The position numbers were made by a program, and so were the translations under genes. Below, one piece after another: positions 21,688 through 30,906 of a DNA stretch of 62,529 nt. Origin of the DNA: an uncultured beta proteobacterium (GTDB lineage Bacteria > Pseudomonadota > Gammaproteobacteria > Burkholderiales > SG8-41). Below the pieces are notes generated by a model. It saw only the letters and a list, made by a program, of their open reading frames with translations, did not search any database and was not told the DNA's origin. Numbering within the stretch: the first letter of the stretch is position 1; each line of letters starts with the position of its first letter. The stretch is from positions 1 to 62,529 of the forward strand of contig CAIZLW010000201.1 in NCBI GenBank assembly GCA_903933915.1. Direction: 5' to 3'.

Positions 21688-22961
21688 ATTGCACAGGTGC
21701 GAAATCCGGCATAAACATCGTTACGATCGGGTTTATAGAAATTACGCCAGGTATTGCGGATCAGCGTGGCGCGCGTGGCATGACAGCCGCCACGCAGCAC
21801 CTTGTGGTCACCGAACCAGGGCTCGGAATAATCAGCGTAAGGATCACGAACGAAGCCCGGATAGGGATGAAACCAGTCCGCCGTCCATTCCCAGACATTG
21901 CCGATCATCTGCCTGAGCCCCCAGCCGCTGTCACCTGCGGCACAGGCATTCACCGGCAAACAACGGCCAGCCACGCCGAACAGATTGGCCTGAGTCGAAT
22001 CTCCGGGTCGCTCGCCCCAGGGCAAATAACGCTTGTTCTCGGTCATGCCTGGCGCGGTCGCCGCAGCAAATTCCCACTCGGCTTCCGTCGGCAGTCGACG
22101 GCCCGCCCACCGACACCAGGCATCCGCCTCGTACCAGCTGACATGGATCACGGGCTCATGCTCCGGCAAAGTCTCGACACCGTCGAAAAGCCGCCGTTGC
22201 CATCCGGAATCGTTTTTTTGCCAATACAGCGGCTGTGACAACGCATGCCGGGTGCGCCAGTCCCAGCCTTCGCAGCTCCACCATTTTTGGGTGGCATAAC
22301 CGCCGGCATCGACGAATTCAGCATACTGAGCATGCGTGACCGGCGCCCGCGCCATTTGAAACGGCAATACCGCAACCGGATGTGACCATTTCTCGTTATC
22401 GAAAACAAAGCGACCGTCGTCATTGGCACCCATACTGAATATGCCACCGTCGATTTCGACATCACCGGGCCACGCTTCGCCGGCAATCGGCTGCGCCGTT
22501 CCTGCGGGCGCCCGGTATCCCAGAGTCTGCCAGGTATAGGTAAACGCTTCGCAGTGCATTTCCTCGTGAAATGCACTAAGGGTCGCAAAATAATCAATGC
22601 GCCGGTCCTGTGTGATGCGTTCACGAACAGCGGCGCGCACAGCGGCCAGATACTGCTGCGTATCCGCAGGCTCCGGCAACGGCAACGACCAGCGCTGGCC
22701 ATGCGCCACTTGCGAGGAGTTGTATAGCCGGTCGGCATCAGCACGAAAGCCGGGCTGGGACGTCGATCCCTGGCGCAGGCACCAGAATTCTTCGAACCAG
22801 CCCAGATGCCCCACTTCCCAGAGCGGCGGATTGACAATATCGAGCTTGGGGCCCAGCCATTGTCCGGCCTCAAGCATCGCGACCAGTTCCAGCGTGCGCG
22901 CCCTCGCCGCATCGAGCAATGCGCCGGGCGACATTTCAGATTGAGGAAGGGCTAGACCCAT
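21684..22961 (-). CDS. senA: EgtB-like selenoneine synthase SenA
   Basis: Non-haem iron enzyme of the EgtB/SenA type, 425 residues from ATG 22961 (MGLALPQSEMSPG); a frame to 23081 would overlap senB. An N-terminal DinB-like domain supplies the iron ligands: His52 (VGHLGWFEEF) and the HxxxHxE motif His132/His136/Glu138 (HEEMHCE). A C-terminal sulfatase-modifying-factor/C-type-lectin domain follows, with LPTEAEWEFAA, GNVWEWTADWF and RGGCHATRATLIRNTWRNF. EgtB joins gamma-glutamylcysteine or cysteine to trimethylhistidine; SenA uses selenosugar instead. The SenA reading rests mainly on the adjacent senB gene; EgtB would be the alternative from domains alone. It overlaps the TrmH gene by 4 bp. Confidence 0.85.
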   Translation of the reverse strand: MGLALPQSEMSPGALLDAARARTLELVAMLEAGQWLGPKLDIVNPPLWEVGHLGWFEEFWCLRQGSTSQPGFRADADRLYNSSQVAHGQRWSLPLPEPADTQQYLAAVRAAVRERITQDRRIDYFATLSAFHEEMHCEAFTYTWQTLGYRAPAGTAQPIAGEAWPGDVEIDGGIFSMGANDDGRFVFDNEKWSHPVAVLPFQMARAPVTHAQYAEFVDAGGYATQKWWSCEGWDWRTRHALSQPLYWQKNDSGWQRRLFDGVETLPEHEPVIHVSWYEADAWCRWAGRRLPTEAEWEFAAATAPGMTENKRYLPWGERPGDSTQANLFGVAGRCLPVNACAAGDSGWGLRQMIGNVWEWTADWFHPYPGFVRDPYADYSEPWFGDHKVLRGGCHATRATLIRNTWRNFYKPDRNDVYAGFRTCAI

Positions 22962-23022
22962 CAGGAACAGTTCTTCGACTTTGATATATATTCGGGCGAA
23001 GTGTAGCCGGATACCGGAATCT

Positions 23023-23982
23023 ATGAAAATTGCATTAGTCACCCCTGCGGCCGCGACCTCACGATATGGCAACCGCAACACAGCCGTGCGATGGGCTGAA
23101 CTGCTGCGGGAGCTCGGCCACCAGGTGGTTGTTCAGGAACGCTGGAACGGACGCAGCGCCGATCTGTTGCTGGCGCTGCATGCCCGTCGCAGCCACGATT
23201 CCGTGGCGCGTTTTTCCGAACGTCATCCGGAGCGGCCGGTCATTGTTGCCCTCACCGGCACCGATCTGTATAGCGACATCCGCGACGACGCCAATGCCCA
23301 GGAGTCGATGGAACTGGCAACGCGGATGATTGTGCTGCAGGACATGGGGCTGCGCGAACTGGCGCCGTCTCTACGCCGCAAGACGCGGGTGATTTACCAG
23401 TCCTGCGAGAGTATTGCCAGGCAGCCAGTCATACGCTCATGCTTCGAAATCATCATCAGCGGGCATTTACGCGCCGAGAAAGATCCGTTCTGCGCTGCCG
23501 CTGCACTTGCCCATTTGCCAGCCGCGAGCGGTATCCGTATCACGCAGATCGGTGGCGCCCGGGAGCCTGCCTTTGCCGGTGAAGCACGCGACTGGATGAA
23601 ACGCGAGCCGCGTTACCTCTGGCTGGGCGAACTGCGCAGACCGCATGCCCTGGCTACACTCGCCCGCGGCCGCGCCATGCTGATCAGTTCGCGCATGGAA
23701 GGCGGCGCCAACGTGGTCAGTGAAGCCTTGATGGCGCGGGTTCCGGTCATTGCATCGCGGATTCCCGGCAACGTCGGCATGCTTGGCAAGGCCTACGCCG
23801 GCTACTATCCGGTCGGCAATGCACGCGCGCTGGCCCGGCTACTGCGTCGGCTGGAGACCGATCCGGACCTGCTCCAGACTTTGCGCCGGCAATGTGCAGT
23901 GCGGCGCAAGCTGATCAGCCGTAGTCAGGAGCGAATCAAGCTTCGCGCACTGATCACAGAATGCGTAAATAAAACAATGTAA
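23023..23982 (+). CDS. senB: Selenosugar synthase SenB (GT-B glycosyltransferase)
   Basis: GT-B-fold glycosyltransferase of 319 residues from ATG 23023 (MKIALVTPAAATSRYGNRNTA, the usual start). In selenoneine biosynthesis SenB makes a selenosugar from selenophosphate and a UDP-N-acetylhexosamine. Family features visible are the N-terminal GNRNTAVRWAELLRELGH, LLLALHARRS near residue 50, VALTGTDLY near 87, and the C-terminal donor-site segment SRMEGGANVVSEAL. It is divergent from senA with a 61-bp gap. SenC/SelD, which provides selenophosphate, is not in the window. A plain glycosyltransferase is the alternative, but pairing with an EgtB-like gene makes SenB the better call. Confidence 0.85.
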   Translation: MKIALVTPAAATSRYGNRNTAVRWAELLRELGHQVVVQERWNGRSADLLLALHARRSHDSVARFSERHPERPVIVALTGTDLYSDIRDDANAQESMELATRMIVLQDMGLRELAPSLRRKTRVIYQSCESIARQPVIRSCFEIIISGHLRAEKDPFCAAAALAHLPAASGIRITQIGGAREPAFAGEARDWMKREPRYLWLGELRRPHALATLARGRAMLISSRMEGGANVVSEALMARVPVIASRIPGNVGMLGKAYAGYYPVGNARALARLLRRLETDPDLLQTLRRQCAVRRKLISRSQERIKLRALITECVNKTM

Positions 23983-23997
23983 CCCATTGTTTTATTT
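23967..23997. terminator. AT-rich hairpin between convergent senB and rnhB
   Basis: A 13-bp inverted repeat (23967-23979 with 23985-23997; core ATAAAACAATG/CATTGTTTTAT) has loop TAACC. It covers the senB stop codon and reaches the rnhB stop codon. The arm is A-rich on one side and T-rich on the other, so it could end transcription from either gene, although the stem is weak in GC. Confidence 0.55.
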
Positions 23998-24564
23998 TAT
24001 ATTTAAGGCGGCGCGCACTGGTGCAAAACTGCGTCGATGCTCCGGTGTCGGGCCGAGCCTGCGCAAGGCCTCCATGTGCAGTGCGGTGCCGTAACCCTTG
24101 TGCCGGTTGAAGCCATATCCAGGATAAGCGGCGTGCAGCTCCAGCAGCAGTTCATCCCGCGCGACTTTGGCCAGTATCGATGCCGCGGAGATTGCCGGCA
24201 CCGAGGCGTCTCCCTGCACAATGGCAAGCGCCGGCATGGTGACCTTCGGCGTGTAAAGGCCGTCAACCAAAATGGCCGCCGGTTGAATGTCCAGCCCCTC
24301 GACGGCACGGCGCATTGCCAGCAGACTGGCCTGAAGAATGTTCAGGGTGTCGATTTCTTCGACGCTTGCACTGGCTACAGCCCAGCACACGGCACGCGCC
24401 TTGATTTCCAGCGCAAGTGCATCACGTCGTTTTGCAGTCAATTTTTTGGAATCAGCCAGCCCCTGGATCAGCGGCGGATCTTCGAGGATCACCGCGGCCG
24501 CAAATACAGGCCCGGCCAGCGGACCACGCCCCGCCTCATCCACGCCGCAAACCACGACCGTCAT
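23992..24564 (-). CDS. rnhB: Ribonuclease HII
   Basis: Cleaves RNA in RNA-DNA hybrids and starts ribonucleotide excision repair. The 190 residues begin [20 protein letters not shown]; the DEAGRG motif (residues 9-14) gives two metal ligands. DGLYTPKV and [11 protein letters not shown] follow, and the tail contains [15 protein letters not shown]. Its start overlaps the lpxB stop by 4 bp (ATGA), so it closes the lpxD-fabZ-lpxA-lpxB-rnhB series. Confidence 0.98.
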   Translation of the reverse strand: MTVVVCGVDEAGRGPLAGPVFAAAVILEDPPLIQGLADSKKLTAKRRDALALEIKARAVCWAVASASVEEIDTLNILQASLLAMRRAVEGLDIQPAAILVDGLYTPKVTMPALAIVQGDASVPAISAASILAKVARDELLLELHAAYPGYGFNRHKGYGTALHMEALRRLGPTPEHRRSFAPVRAALNIK

Positions 24565-25733
24565 CGACCCGGGCCTGACAGATACGGCAATATCGCTTCA
24601 GCGGCACGCTGGGCGGCGTTCTGGCGCAGCGCCATGGCCATCTCGCCAAATCGCTGCTCGATTGCAGACCGCCGGTCACGGTCATTCAGCAGATCGATCA
24701 CGGCGGCAGACAGGGCCTCCGGGGTCGCCGCATCCTGCAGCAGCTCGGGCACAACGAACTCACCCGCGAGAATATTTGGCAAGCCCACCCAAGGCTGATA
24801 ACGCCGGCTGTTCATGAGCCACCAGCTCAACCGCGGCATGCGGTAGGTAATGACCATGGCGCGCTGCAACAGTGCAGCCTCAAGCGTGGCCGTGCCTGAG
24901 GCCACCAGCACAACGTCAGCGGCAGCCATTGCTTCATGGGCATGCCCGAACAGCAGCGTAATTTCCAGTTCGCCGCTTTGACGGCGATAAAGCGCAGCCT
25001 CGAACAGTTCACGGGTCTGGCGATTGACCAGGGGCACCAGCAACCGTACGCCAGGCACCGCAGCAGCAATCTTTTCCGCCGCAGCGACAAACACGTCTGA
25101 CAGTTGTTCCAGTTCACTGAGTCTGCTACCCGGCAGCAGTGCGACAACCGGTGCGGATGCGGGGATCCGCAACTCGGCCCTTGCCGCGGCTTTGTCAGGC
25201 ATGTTGGCCAGCATGTCGGCCAGCGGATGGCCGACATAGGTCACCGGAATACCTGCCTGCTCGTAAAGCGGCGCCTCAAATGGAAATACGGTCAGCATGC
25301 GTGAAACCGCCTTGCGGATCTTGCGTATGCGGCCGCCCCGCCAGGCCCAGATGGAAGGACTGACGTAATGCACCGTCGGAATGCCGCGCGCCTTCAGACC
25401 CGATTCAAGATCGAGGTTGAAATCCGGCGCGTCAATGCCGATGAAGACCGCAGGTTTCTCGCGTAGAAAGTAACGCTTCAGGTCGTTGCGGATACCGATG
25501 ATTTCCCGGTAATGCCGGATCACTTCGACATAACCACGGACCGAGAGCTTGTCCATCGGAAAAAGGGATTCGACACCGGCCGCCATCATTTTCGGGCCGC
25601 CGATGCCGACAAAGCGGACTCCGGGATGACGCTCGCGCAATACCGCAACCAGCGCGCCGCCAAGCAAATCCCCCGAGGGCTCACCCGCAACAATACCCAC
25701 CAGCGGTCCGGTCGCTGTCACCGATTCAGGCAT
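24561..25733 (-). CDS. lpxB: Lipid-A-disaccharide synthase
   Basis: Inner-membrane-associated glycosyltransferase joining UDP-2,3-diacylglucosamine and 2,3-diacylglucosamine 1-phosphate to form the lipid A disaccharide. The 390 residues start near [15 protein letters not shown] and include [23 protein letters not shown] and the C-terminal [11 protein letters not shown] donor-site motif. It follows lpxA by 6 bases and overlaps rnhB by 4 bp. Confidence 0.98.
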   Translation of the reverse strand: MPESVTATGPLVGIVAGEPSGDLLGGALVAVLRERHPGVRFVGIGGPKMMAAGVESLFPMDKLSVRGYVEVIRHYREIIGIRNDLKRYFLREKPAVFIGIDAPDFNLDLESGLKARGIPTVHYVSPSIWAWRGGRIRKIRKAVSRMLTVFPFEAPLYEQAGIPVTYVGHPLADMLANMPDKAAARAELRIPASAPVVALLPGSRLSELEQLSDVFVAAAEKIAAAVPGVRLLVPLVNRQTRELFEAALYRRQSGELEITLLFGHAHEAMAAADVVLVASGTATLEAALLQRAMVITYRMPRLSWWLMNSRRYQPWVGLPNILAGEFVVPELLQDAATPEALSAAVIDLLNDRDRRSAIEQRFGEMAMALRQNAAQRAAEAILPYLSGPGR

Positions 25734-25739
25734 GTTCGT

Positions 25740-26519
25740 TCAGCGGATAATGCCGCGGCCTGCGACGGCCAAAAATTCAGTCAGCGCCTGCAATTCCGCC
25801 AGCGCTCCGGCGTCAGCGGCTATCGCGGCACGCGCCTCTTCAAAGGACAGTCCGGATTTATAAAGCGTTTTGTAGGCGCGTTTGATTGCAGTGATGACTG
25901 CCGCTGAAAATCCGCGGCGACGCAGTCCTTCACTGTTGATGCCGTGCGGCACGGCCGTATTGCCCGAGGCCATGACATAGGGCGGCAGATCCTGCAGCAA
26001 AATTGTCCCCATCGCGGTAATGCTGTGCGTACCGATCCTGCAAAACTGATGCACTACGGTGAAACCGCCGAGGATTGCATGGTCGTCAACATGCACATGC
26101 CCGGCAATCTGGGCGTTGTTGGCGAAAATCGTGTGATTGCCCACCTGGCAGTCATGCGCCATGTGCACGTAGGCCATGATCCAGTTGTTGTTGCCGATCC
26201 TGGTAACGCCCGCATCCTGAGCCGTACCGCGGTTCAGCGTGCAAAACTCGCGTATGGTGTTGTCATCACCGATTTCAAGACGCGTAGGTTCATCCTTGTA
26301 TTTTTTATCCTGCGGCGCCTCGCCGATGGAACTGAACTGAAAGAACATGTTGCGGGCGCCGATCCGGGTATGGGCGCCGACGATCACGTGGGGCCCTATG
26401 CGGGTGCCCGAGCCGATTTCCGTGCCGGGACCAACAATCGAATACGGACCGATCTCGACGTCGTCCCCGAGGCTGGCCCGGGGATCGACGATGGCCGTTG
26501 GATGGATGCGCGTAGCCAC
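25740..26519 (-). CDS. lpxA: UDP-N-acetylglucosamine acyltransferase
   Basis: First step of lipid A synthesis: moves a 3-hydroxyacyl chain from acyl-carrier protein to UDP-GlcNAc. I chose GTG 26517-26519, which follows the fabZ stop by 8 bases, has AGCAGG just upstream and gives the normal start [13 protein letters not shown] (259 residues). An ATG at 26555 would overlap fabZ by 28 bp. Hexapeptide repeats of the left-handed beta-helix fill residues about 5-185, and the catalytic His lies in [11 protein letters not shown]. The C-terminal helical domain carries GLRRRGFS. Confidence 0.97.
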   Translation of the reverse strand: MATRIHPTAIVDPRASLGDDVEIGPYSIVGPGTEIGSGTRIGPHVIVGAHTRIGARNMFFQFSSIGEAPQDKKYKDEPTRLEIGDDNTIREFCTLNRGTAQDAGVTRIGNNNWIMAYVHMAHDCQVGNHTIFANNAQIAGHVHVDDHAILGGFTVVHQFCRIGTHSITAMGTILLQDLPPYVMASGNTAVPHGINSEGLRRRGFSAAVITAIKRAYKTLYKSGLSFEEARAAIAADAGALAELQALTEFLAVAGRGIIR

Positions 26520-26527
26520 GGCCTGCT

Positions 26528-26977
26528 TTATGCCGGAAGGTCGCGGACGGTGCACATCAACTCTGCTTCGGCAGCCAGCGCATCTTCCACACGCGCCACT
26601 GCACTGAACTTCCAGATGCCGCGAACGTGCCGCGTCAGATTTACCGTTATCCGCAAGGCATCGCCGGCTGTTACCGGACGCTTGAAACGCGCATTGTCGA
26701 TGCCGACGAAGTAATAAATCGACTTGTCATTGGCCTTGGCACCCATAGTGACAAAAGACAGTATCGCCGCAGCCTGCGCCATGGCTTCGATAATCAGAAC
26801 CCCCGGCATTACCGGATGATGCGGAAAATGTCCGACAAAAAAAGGCTCATTGATGGTGACATTTTTCAGCGCCTCAATGCTTTTGCCCGGCTCATAAGAC
26901 AAAACACGGTCAATCAGCAGAAACGGATACCGATGCGGCAGATAACGCAGTATCTCGTTGATATCCATACCGTTCAT
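26528..26977 (-). CDS. fabZ: 3-hydroxyacyl-ACP dehydratase FabZ
   Basis: Dehydrates 3-hydroxyacyl-ACP in fatty-acid elongation and competes with LpxA/LpxD for the same substrates. The 149 residues show the hot-dog fold signatures [13 protein letters not shown], with the catalytic His in PHRYPF, and [20 protein letters not shown], with the catalytic Glu. The ATG overlaps the lpxD stop by 4 bp (26974-26977), which supports [10 protein letters not shown] as the start rather than the ATG three codons later. Confidence 0.98.
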   Translation of the reverse strand: MNGMDINEILRYLPHRYPFLLIDRVLSYEPGKSIEALKNVTINEPFFVGHFPHHPVMPGVLIIEAMAQAAAILSFVTMGAKANDKSIYYFVGIDNARFKRPVTAGDALRITVNLTRHVRGIWKFSAVARVEDALAAEAELMCTVRDLPA

Positions 26978-28008
26978 TGCTTTCCTTTCTTGCGCAGTTC
27001 CAGCGCTTTTTCCAGTGCGCGGACGCGCTCAGTCAGTTCACCGAGATTTCGCAGGCTTGCGGCATTACGCCGCCAGTCGCGATTGACCTCGAAGGGATAT
27101 GCCCCGGTATAGGTGCCAGGCTCAGTAATCGATTTGGTCACCAGGGTATGCGCGGAAATCTCGACATGGTCTGAAATATTCAAATGCCCGGCAATGCCCG
27201 AAGCGCCGCCAATCCTGCAGTATCGTCCGACGCGGGAGCTGCCTGCAATACCGACGCAAGCGGCAATGGCGGTGTGCGCCCCGATCTGTACGTTGTGAGC
27301 AATCTGGATCTGGTTGTCCAGCTTTACGCCATCCTCGATGATCGTGTCTTCGATGGCGCCACGGTCTATGGTGGTGTTGGCACCAATTTCAACGTCATCC
27401 CCGATGCGCACGCCGCCAATCTGGGGGATCTTGAGCCAGCGGCCCTCGTCCATCGCAATGCCGAAGCCGTCCGCACCGATAACCGCTCCCGAATGAATAA
27501 TTACGCGCGCACCTATGATGCATTTTTTATAAATCGAAACATTGGCGTACAGATGGCCATGCTCACCGATAGAAGAATTGGCACCGATATGGCAGCCAGC
27601 TCCAATCCGGACATGCGAACCGATCACCACGCCCTCTTCGATGACCGCGCACGGACCGATTTCCACGCCCTCTCCAATCGTCGCGGCAGCGTGGATGACT
27701 GCAGTCGGGTGGAAACCCGGAACAGCATCAGGCTCGCGGTTCAGAAGGGTCGAGACCCGGGCAAAATAGGAATACGGGTTAGTTGCGACAATATGGGGGA
27801 TGCCCAACGAACCGCGCAACGCCTCCCCGACAATCACAGCGCCGGCCGTTGTGGACTTCAGATGCGGCAAATAACGCTCATTGGCCAGAAAAGTGATGGT
27901 ATCGGGCAAAGCTCTTTCCAGAGTGGCAACCTGTCGAACGGTGATGCTGCCGTCCCCTATCAACTCACCGCCAAGGCGCTCAACAATACCGGCCAGAGTA
28001 TAAGACAC
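26974..28008 (-). CDS. lpxD: UDP-3-O-(3-hydroxyacyl)glucosamine N-acyltransferase
   Basis: Third step of lipid A synthesis, adding the amide-linked acyl chain. The 344 residues begin with a GTG codon (28006-28008; [13 protein letters not shown] follows). An N-terminal uridine-binding domain (to about 100) precedes a long series of hexapeptide repeats (about 100-300). The catalytic His is in [10 protein letters not shown], and a C-terminal helix with a coiled tail ends the protein. It lies 73 bases after skp and overlaps fabZ. Confidence 0.98.
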   Translation of the reverse strand: MSYTLAGIVERLGGELIGDGSITVRQVATLERALPDTITFLANERYLPHLKSTTAGAVIVGEALRGSLGIPHIVATNPYSYFARVSTLLNREPDAVPGFHPTAVIHAAATIGEGVEIGPCAVIEEGVVIGSHVRIGAGCHIGANSSIGEHGHLYANVSIYKKCIIGARVIIHSGAVIGADGFGIAMDEGRWLKIPQIGGVRIGDDVEIGANTTIDRGAIEDTIIEDGVKLDNQIQIAHNVQIGAHTAIAACVGIAGSSRVGRYCRIGGASGIAGHLNISDHVEISAHTLVTKSITEPGTYTGAYPFEVNRDWRRNAASLRNLGELTERVRALEKALELRKKGKQ

Positions 28009-28081
28009 GATCTATCGCCTCTCTATCGGTTGGCCGTCACTCAACCCCCGTGCCTTCGGGAGGGATTACCGGCATGAAGCG

Positions 28082-28585
28082 TCATTTTCCGTCCGAGAGC
28101 GCTTTCAGAACACGATCGGTGATATCGATTCTAGGATTGCGATACACCGCTTCCTGCAGAATGACATCGTACTTCTCGGCTTCGGCAATCTGTTTGATCA
28201 CACGATTGGCACGCTCGAACAGGGCGCCGAGTTCCTGATTTCGGCGCAAGTTCAAATCCTCGCGATATTCACGCTGCATTCGCTGAAAATCCAGGGTCAG
28301 GCGTCCCAGCTCCTGCTCCTTGGCGCGCCGGTCGCTCTCGCTCATGGTCAGGGCGTCTTTTTCCAACTGCCCCTGCATGGTCTTGATCTGCGCTTCACGA
28401 CGCTGCATTTCCTGGGCGCGCGGCGCGAATTCTTTCTCAAGCTGCTTGCTGGCGCGATCTGCCGGGGCACTTTCCCTGGTGATGCGCTCCTGATCAACGA
28501 AGCCGATTTTTAGCTCAGCGCCGGCAGAAGCCTGAGACAGGGAGATCAAGGCAACAGCAACGATGGACAGAATAAAATTTTTCAA
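28082..28585 (-). CDS. skp: Periplasmic chaperone Skp/OmpH
   Basis: Trimeric periplasmic holdase that carries unfolded outer-membrane proteins to the BAM complex. The 167 residues have a signal peptide (about 1-22, ending ASAGAEL), the KIGFVDQERI strand and a long charged coiled coil (about 45-135). The start codon is TTG (28583-28585), supported by a strong AGGAG six bases upstream; no better ATG is present. It is 49 bases downstream of bamA, the conserved order. Confidence 0.94.
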   Translation of the reverse strand: MKNFILSIVAVALISLSQASAGAELKIGFVDQERITRESAPADRASKQLEKEFAPRAQEMQRREAQIKTMQGQLEKDALTMSESDRRAKEQELGRLTLDFQRMQREYREDLNLRRNQELGALFERANRVIKQIAEAEKYDVILQEAVYRNPRIDITDRVLKALSDGK

Positions 28586-28634
28586 CTTACTCTCCTATAC
28601 ACGACAGGAATTTCCTGAATAGCAGTCATGTCGG

Positions 28635-30905
28635 TTAAAAAGTGCCGCCAAATGAAAATTGGAATACCTGCGTGCGATCTCCAGGCTGCGAGTTTAACGG
28701 TGCAGCCACACTGATTTTTAACGGCCCCATGGGGGAAGTCCAGTAAAACGACATGCCGGTGGAATACCTGAACTCGCTAGTGTCAATCGAATTGGCAATC
28801 ATACCCGCGTCGACGAAGGCCCCCAAACGCACCGACCGATCATTCATCAAACCGGGAAATGGAAATAAAAATTCAGCATTACCGATAAGCTTATGGCTTC
28901 CACCTTCCGGATTACCATCCACATCCTTGGGGCCAAGAGAGGAAGTCCGATAACCCCTCACAGAGCCTACCCCACCAGCAAAATAATTTTTGAAAAAAGG
29001 CAAGGGCAGATCATTGAGACCACCACCCACACCCACCTCACTATTGAGCATCAAGGTATAAGTGCGAGTTAGCGGAATATAGCGCTGATATTGATAACCG
29101 ACCTTGTAGTATTCCAAAGAAGCTACACCGGGAACACCCACCTCGGCAGTTGCACGCTGAAAAACACCCTTGTTCGGATAAATCAGGCTGTCACGGCCAT
29201 CCCTTGCCCAACCTACAGATGCGATAACTGCATCATTCTGGCTGCCAAAGGTATTTACATAGTTTTGATAGAAAAGAGGACTATCTGAGAAAGTCGTAAT
29301 AGCAGTGTCTTCGTACGCCAAGCCATAACTGATGGTGTCACGCTCTGCTATCGGCACACCAAAACGAATACCGGCACCAAGCGTTTTGGTTATGTATCTG
29401 CCAAGACTTGCTTGGCTACCATCAACCTCCCGTTGATAAACATCGTATCCCTGACTAATACCATCTAAAGTAAAGTAAGGATCCGTATAAGACAGTGCGT
29501 ATACCGTGTTGAAGTTACTCGAATTCACCTGCGCAGAAAGATGTTTTCCAGAACCAAAAATATTTTGCTGAGCAATTGACCCCGACAGCGTAACGCCAGA
29601 ACCGCTACCAACGCCCGCACCCAACATAATATTGCCAGTGGGCTTCTCGACAACTGAAAAATTGACATCGACCTGATCGGCTGTGCCCGTTACAGAGGGT
29701 GTTTCTACATTGACCTCGGTAAAGTAGCCGAGACGGTCAATGCGGCTGCGCGACAGGTTGATTTTTTCAGAGGAATACCAACCGCCTTCAATTTGGCGCA
29801 TTTCACGCCGGATCACCTCGTCGCGCGTACGAGTGTTCCCCCCTACGTTCATGCGACGGACATAAACCCTGCGACCCGGATCAATAAAAAATGTAAAAGC
29901 AGCTTCGTTTTTGGTCTTGTCGATATCGGGAGCAGCATTGACGTTGGCAAAGGCATAACCGTCATTTCCCAGACGGTCATTAATGTTCTTGGTCGTTTCC
30001 GCGATCCGGGTCCTGGAAAAAACCTCGCCTTTTTTGACAGTAATCAGCTTCCGGATTTCTTCTTCCGGAATCAGGAAATCACCGGCAATCTTGATATCGG
30101 AAACCGTGTATTTGGCGCCCTCGGTCAGGCTGACGCTGATAAAAATGTCTTTTTTATCGGGGGAAATCGTGACTTGCGTCGAGTCAATCGCAAATTCCAG
30201 GTAACCGCGATCTAGATAATGAGACCGCAGGGTTTCAAGATCAGCGGAAAGCTTGGGACGCGAATACTGATCCTGCTTGCTCCACCAGGTCATCAAACCA
30301 GGCGTGCGCAACACAAAGAGGTCCAGCAGCTCTTTCTCTTTATATGCCTTGGAGCCAATGATGCTGATCTGCCGGATTTTAGCTATGTCACCCTCATCGA
30401 CATTGAAGTTGATAGCGACGCGATTACGCTCCAGAGGTGTAACCGTCGTGGTAATGGCGACAGCATAACGACCGCGGGTCAGGTACTGCCGTTTCAGTTC
30501 CTGCTCAGCGCGATCCATCTGCGAGCGGTCAAAGATCCGGCCATCCGCGAGACCGATCTGCCGCAGGCTCTTCAGAAGCTGGTCTTTTTCGAATTCCTTG
30601 ACCCCGATGAATTCAACCTGCGCAATCGACGGACGCTCCTGTACGGCCACGACCAGCACATTGCCATCGACTTCAATGGATACATCCTTGAAGAAACCGG
30701 TGCCAAAAAGCGCCCTAATGGCCACGGCCGCCTTCTGGTCATCCATGGTTTCACCGACCTTGACCGGCAGATAGCTGAATACCGTGCCGGCTTCAATGCG
30801 CTGAATACCCTCGACGCGGATGTCCTTGACCACAAAGGGCTCGATAGCCTGTGCTGCGCCCGGCAGCAACATCAAAATGAACGGGAGAATGCGGAGTCGA
30901 AGCAT
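28635..30905 (-). CDS. bamA: Outer-membrane protein assembly factor BamA
   Basis: Omp85-family core of the BAM complex that inserts beta-barrel proteins into the outer membrane. From ATG 30905 (MLRLRILPFILMLLPG) it has 756 residues. A signal peptide ending AAQA is followed by five POTRA domains (about residues 22-420, beginning PFVVKDIRVEGIQRIE) and a 16-strand barrel (about 425-756). The barrel includes GGVGSVRGYRTSSLGPKD, the loop-6 VRGY-type motif, and ends in the C-terminal signal FSFGGTF. Its start is one base after the rseP stop. Base composition in the barrel half is more A-rich than in the neighbours. Confidence 0.98.
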   Translation of the reverse strand: MLRLRILPFILMLLPGAAQAIEPFVVKDIRVEGIQRIEAGTVFSYLPVKVGETMDDQKAAVAIRALFGTGFFKDVSIEVDGNVLVVAVQERPSIAQVEFIGVKEFEKDQLLKSLRQIGLADGRIFDRSQMDRAEQELKRQYLTRGRYAVAITTTVTPLERNRVAINFNVDEGDIAKIRQISIIGSKAYKEKELLDLFVLRTPGLMTWWSKQDQYSRPKLSADLETLRSHYLDRGYLEFAIDSTQVTISPDKKDIFISVSLTEGAKYTVSDIKIAGDFLIPEEEIRKLITVKKGEVFSRTRIAETTKNINDRLGNDGYAFANVNAAPDIDKTKNEAAFTFFIDPGRRVYVRRMNVGGNTRTRDEVIRREMRQIEGGWYSSEKINLSRSRIDRLGYFTEVNVETPSVTGTADQVDVNFSVVEKPTGNIMLGAGVGSGSGVTLSGSIAQQNIFGSGKHLSAQVNSSNFNTVYALSYTDPYFTLDGISQGYDVYQREVDGSQASLGRYITKTLGAGIRFGVPIAERDTISYGLAYEDTAITTFSDSPLFYQNYVNTFGSQNDAVIASVGWARDGRDSLIYPNKGVFQRATAEVGVPGVASLEYYKVGYQYQRYIPLTRTYTLMLNSEVGVGGGLNDLPLPFFKNYFAGGVGSVRGYRTSSLGPKDVDGNPEGGSHKLIGNAEFLFPFPGLMNDRSVRLGAFVDAGMIANSIDTSEFRYSTGMSFYWTSPMGPLKISVAAPLNSQPGDRTQVFQFSFGGTF

Positions 30906-30906
30906 A

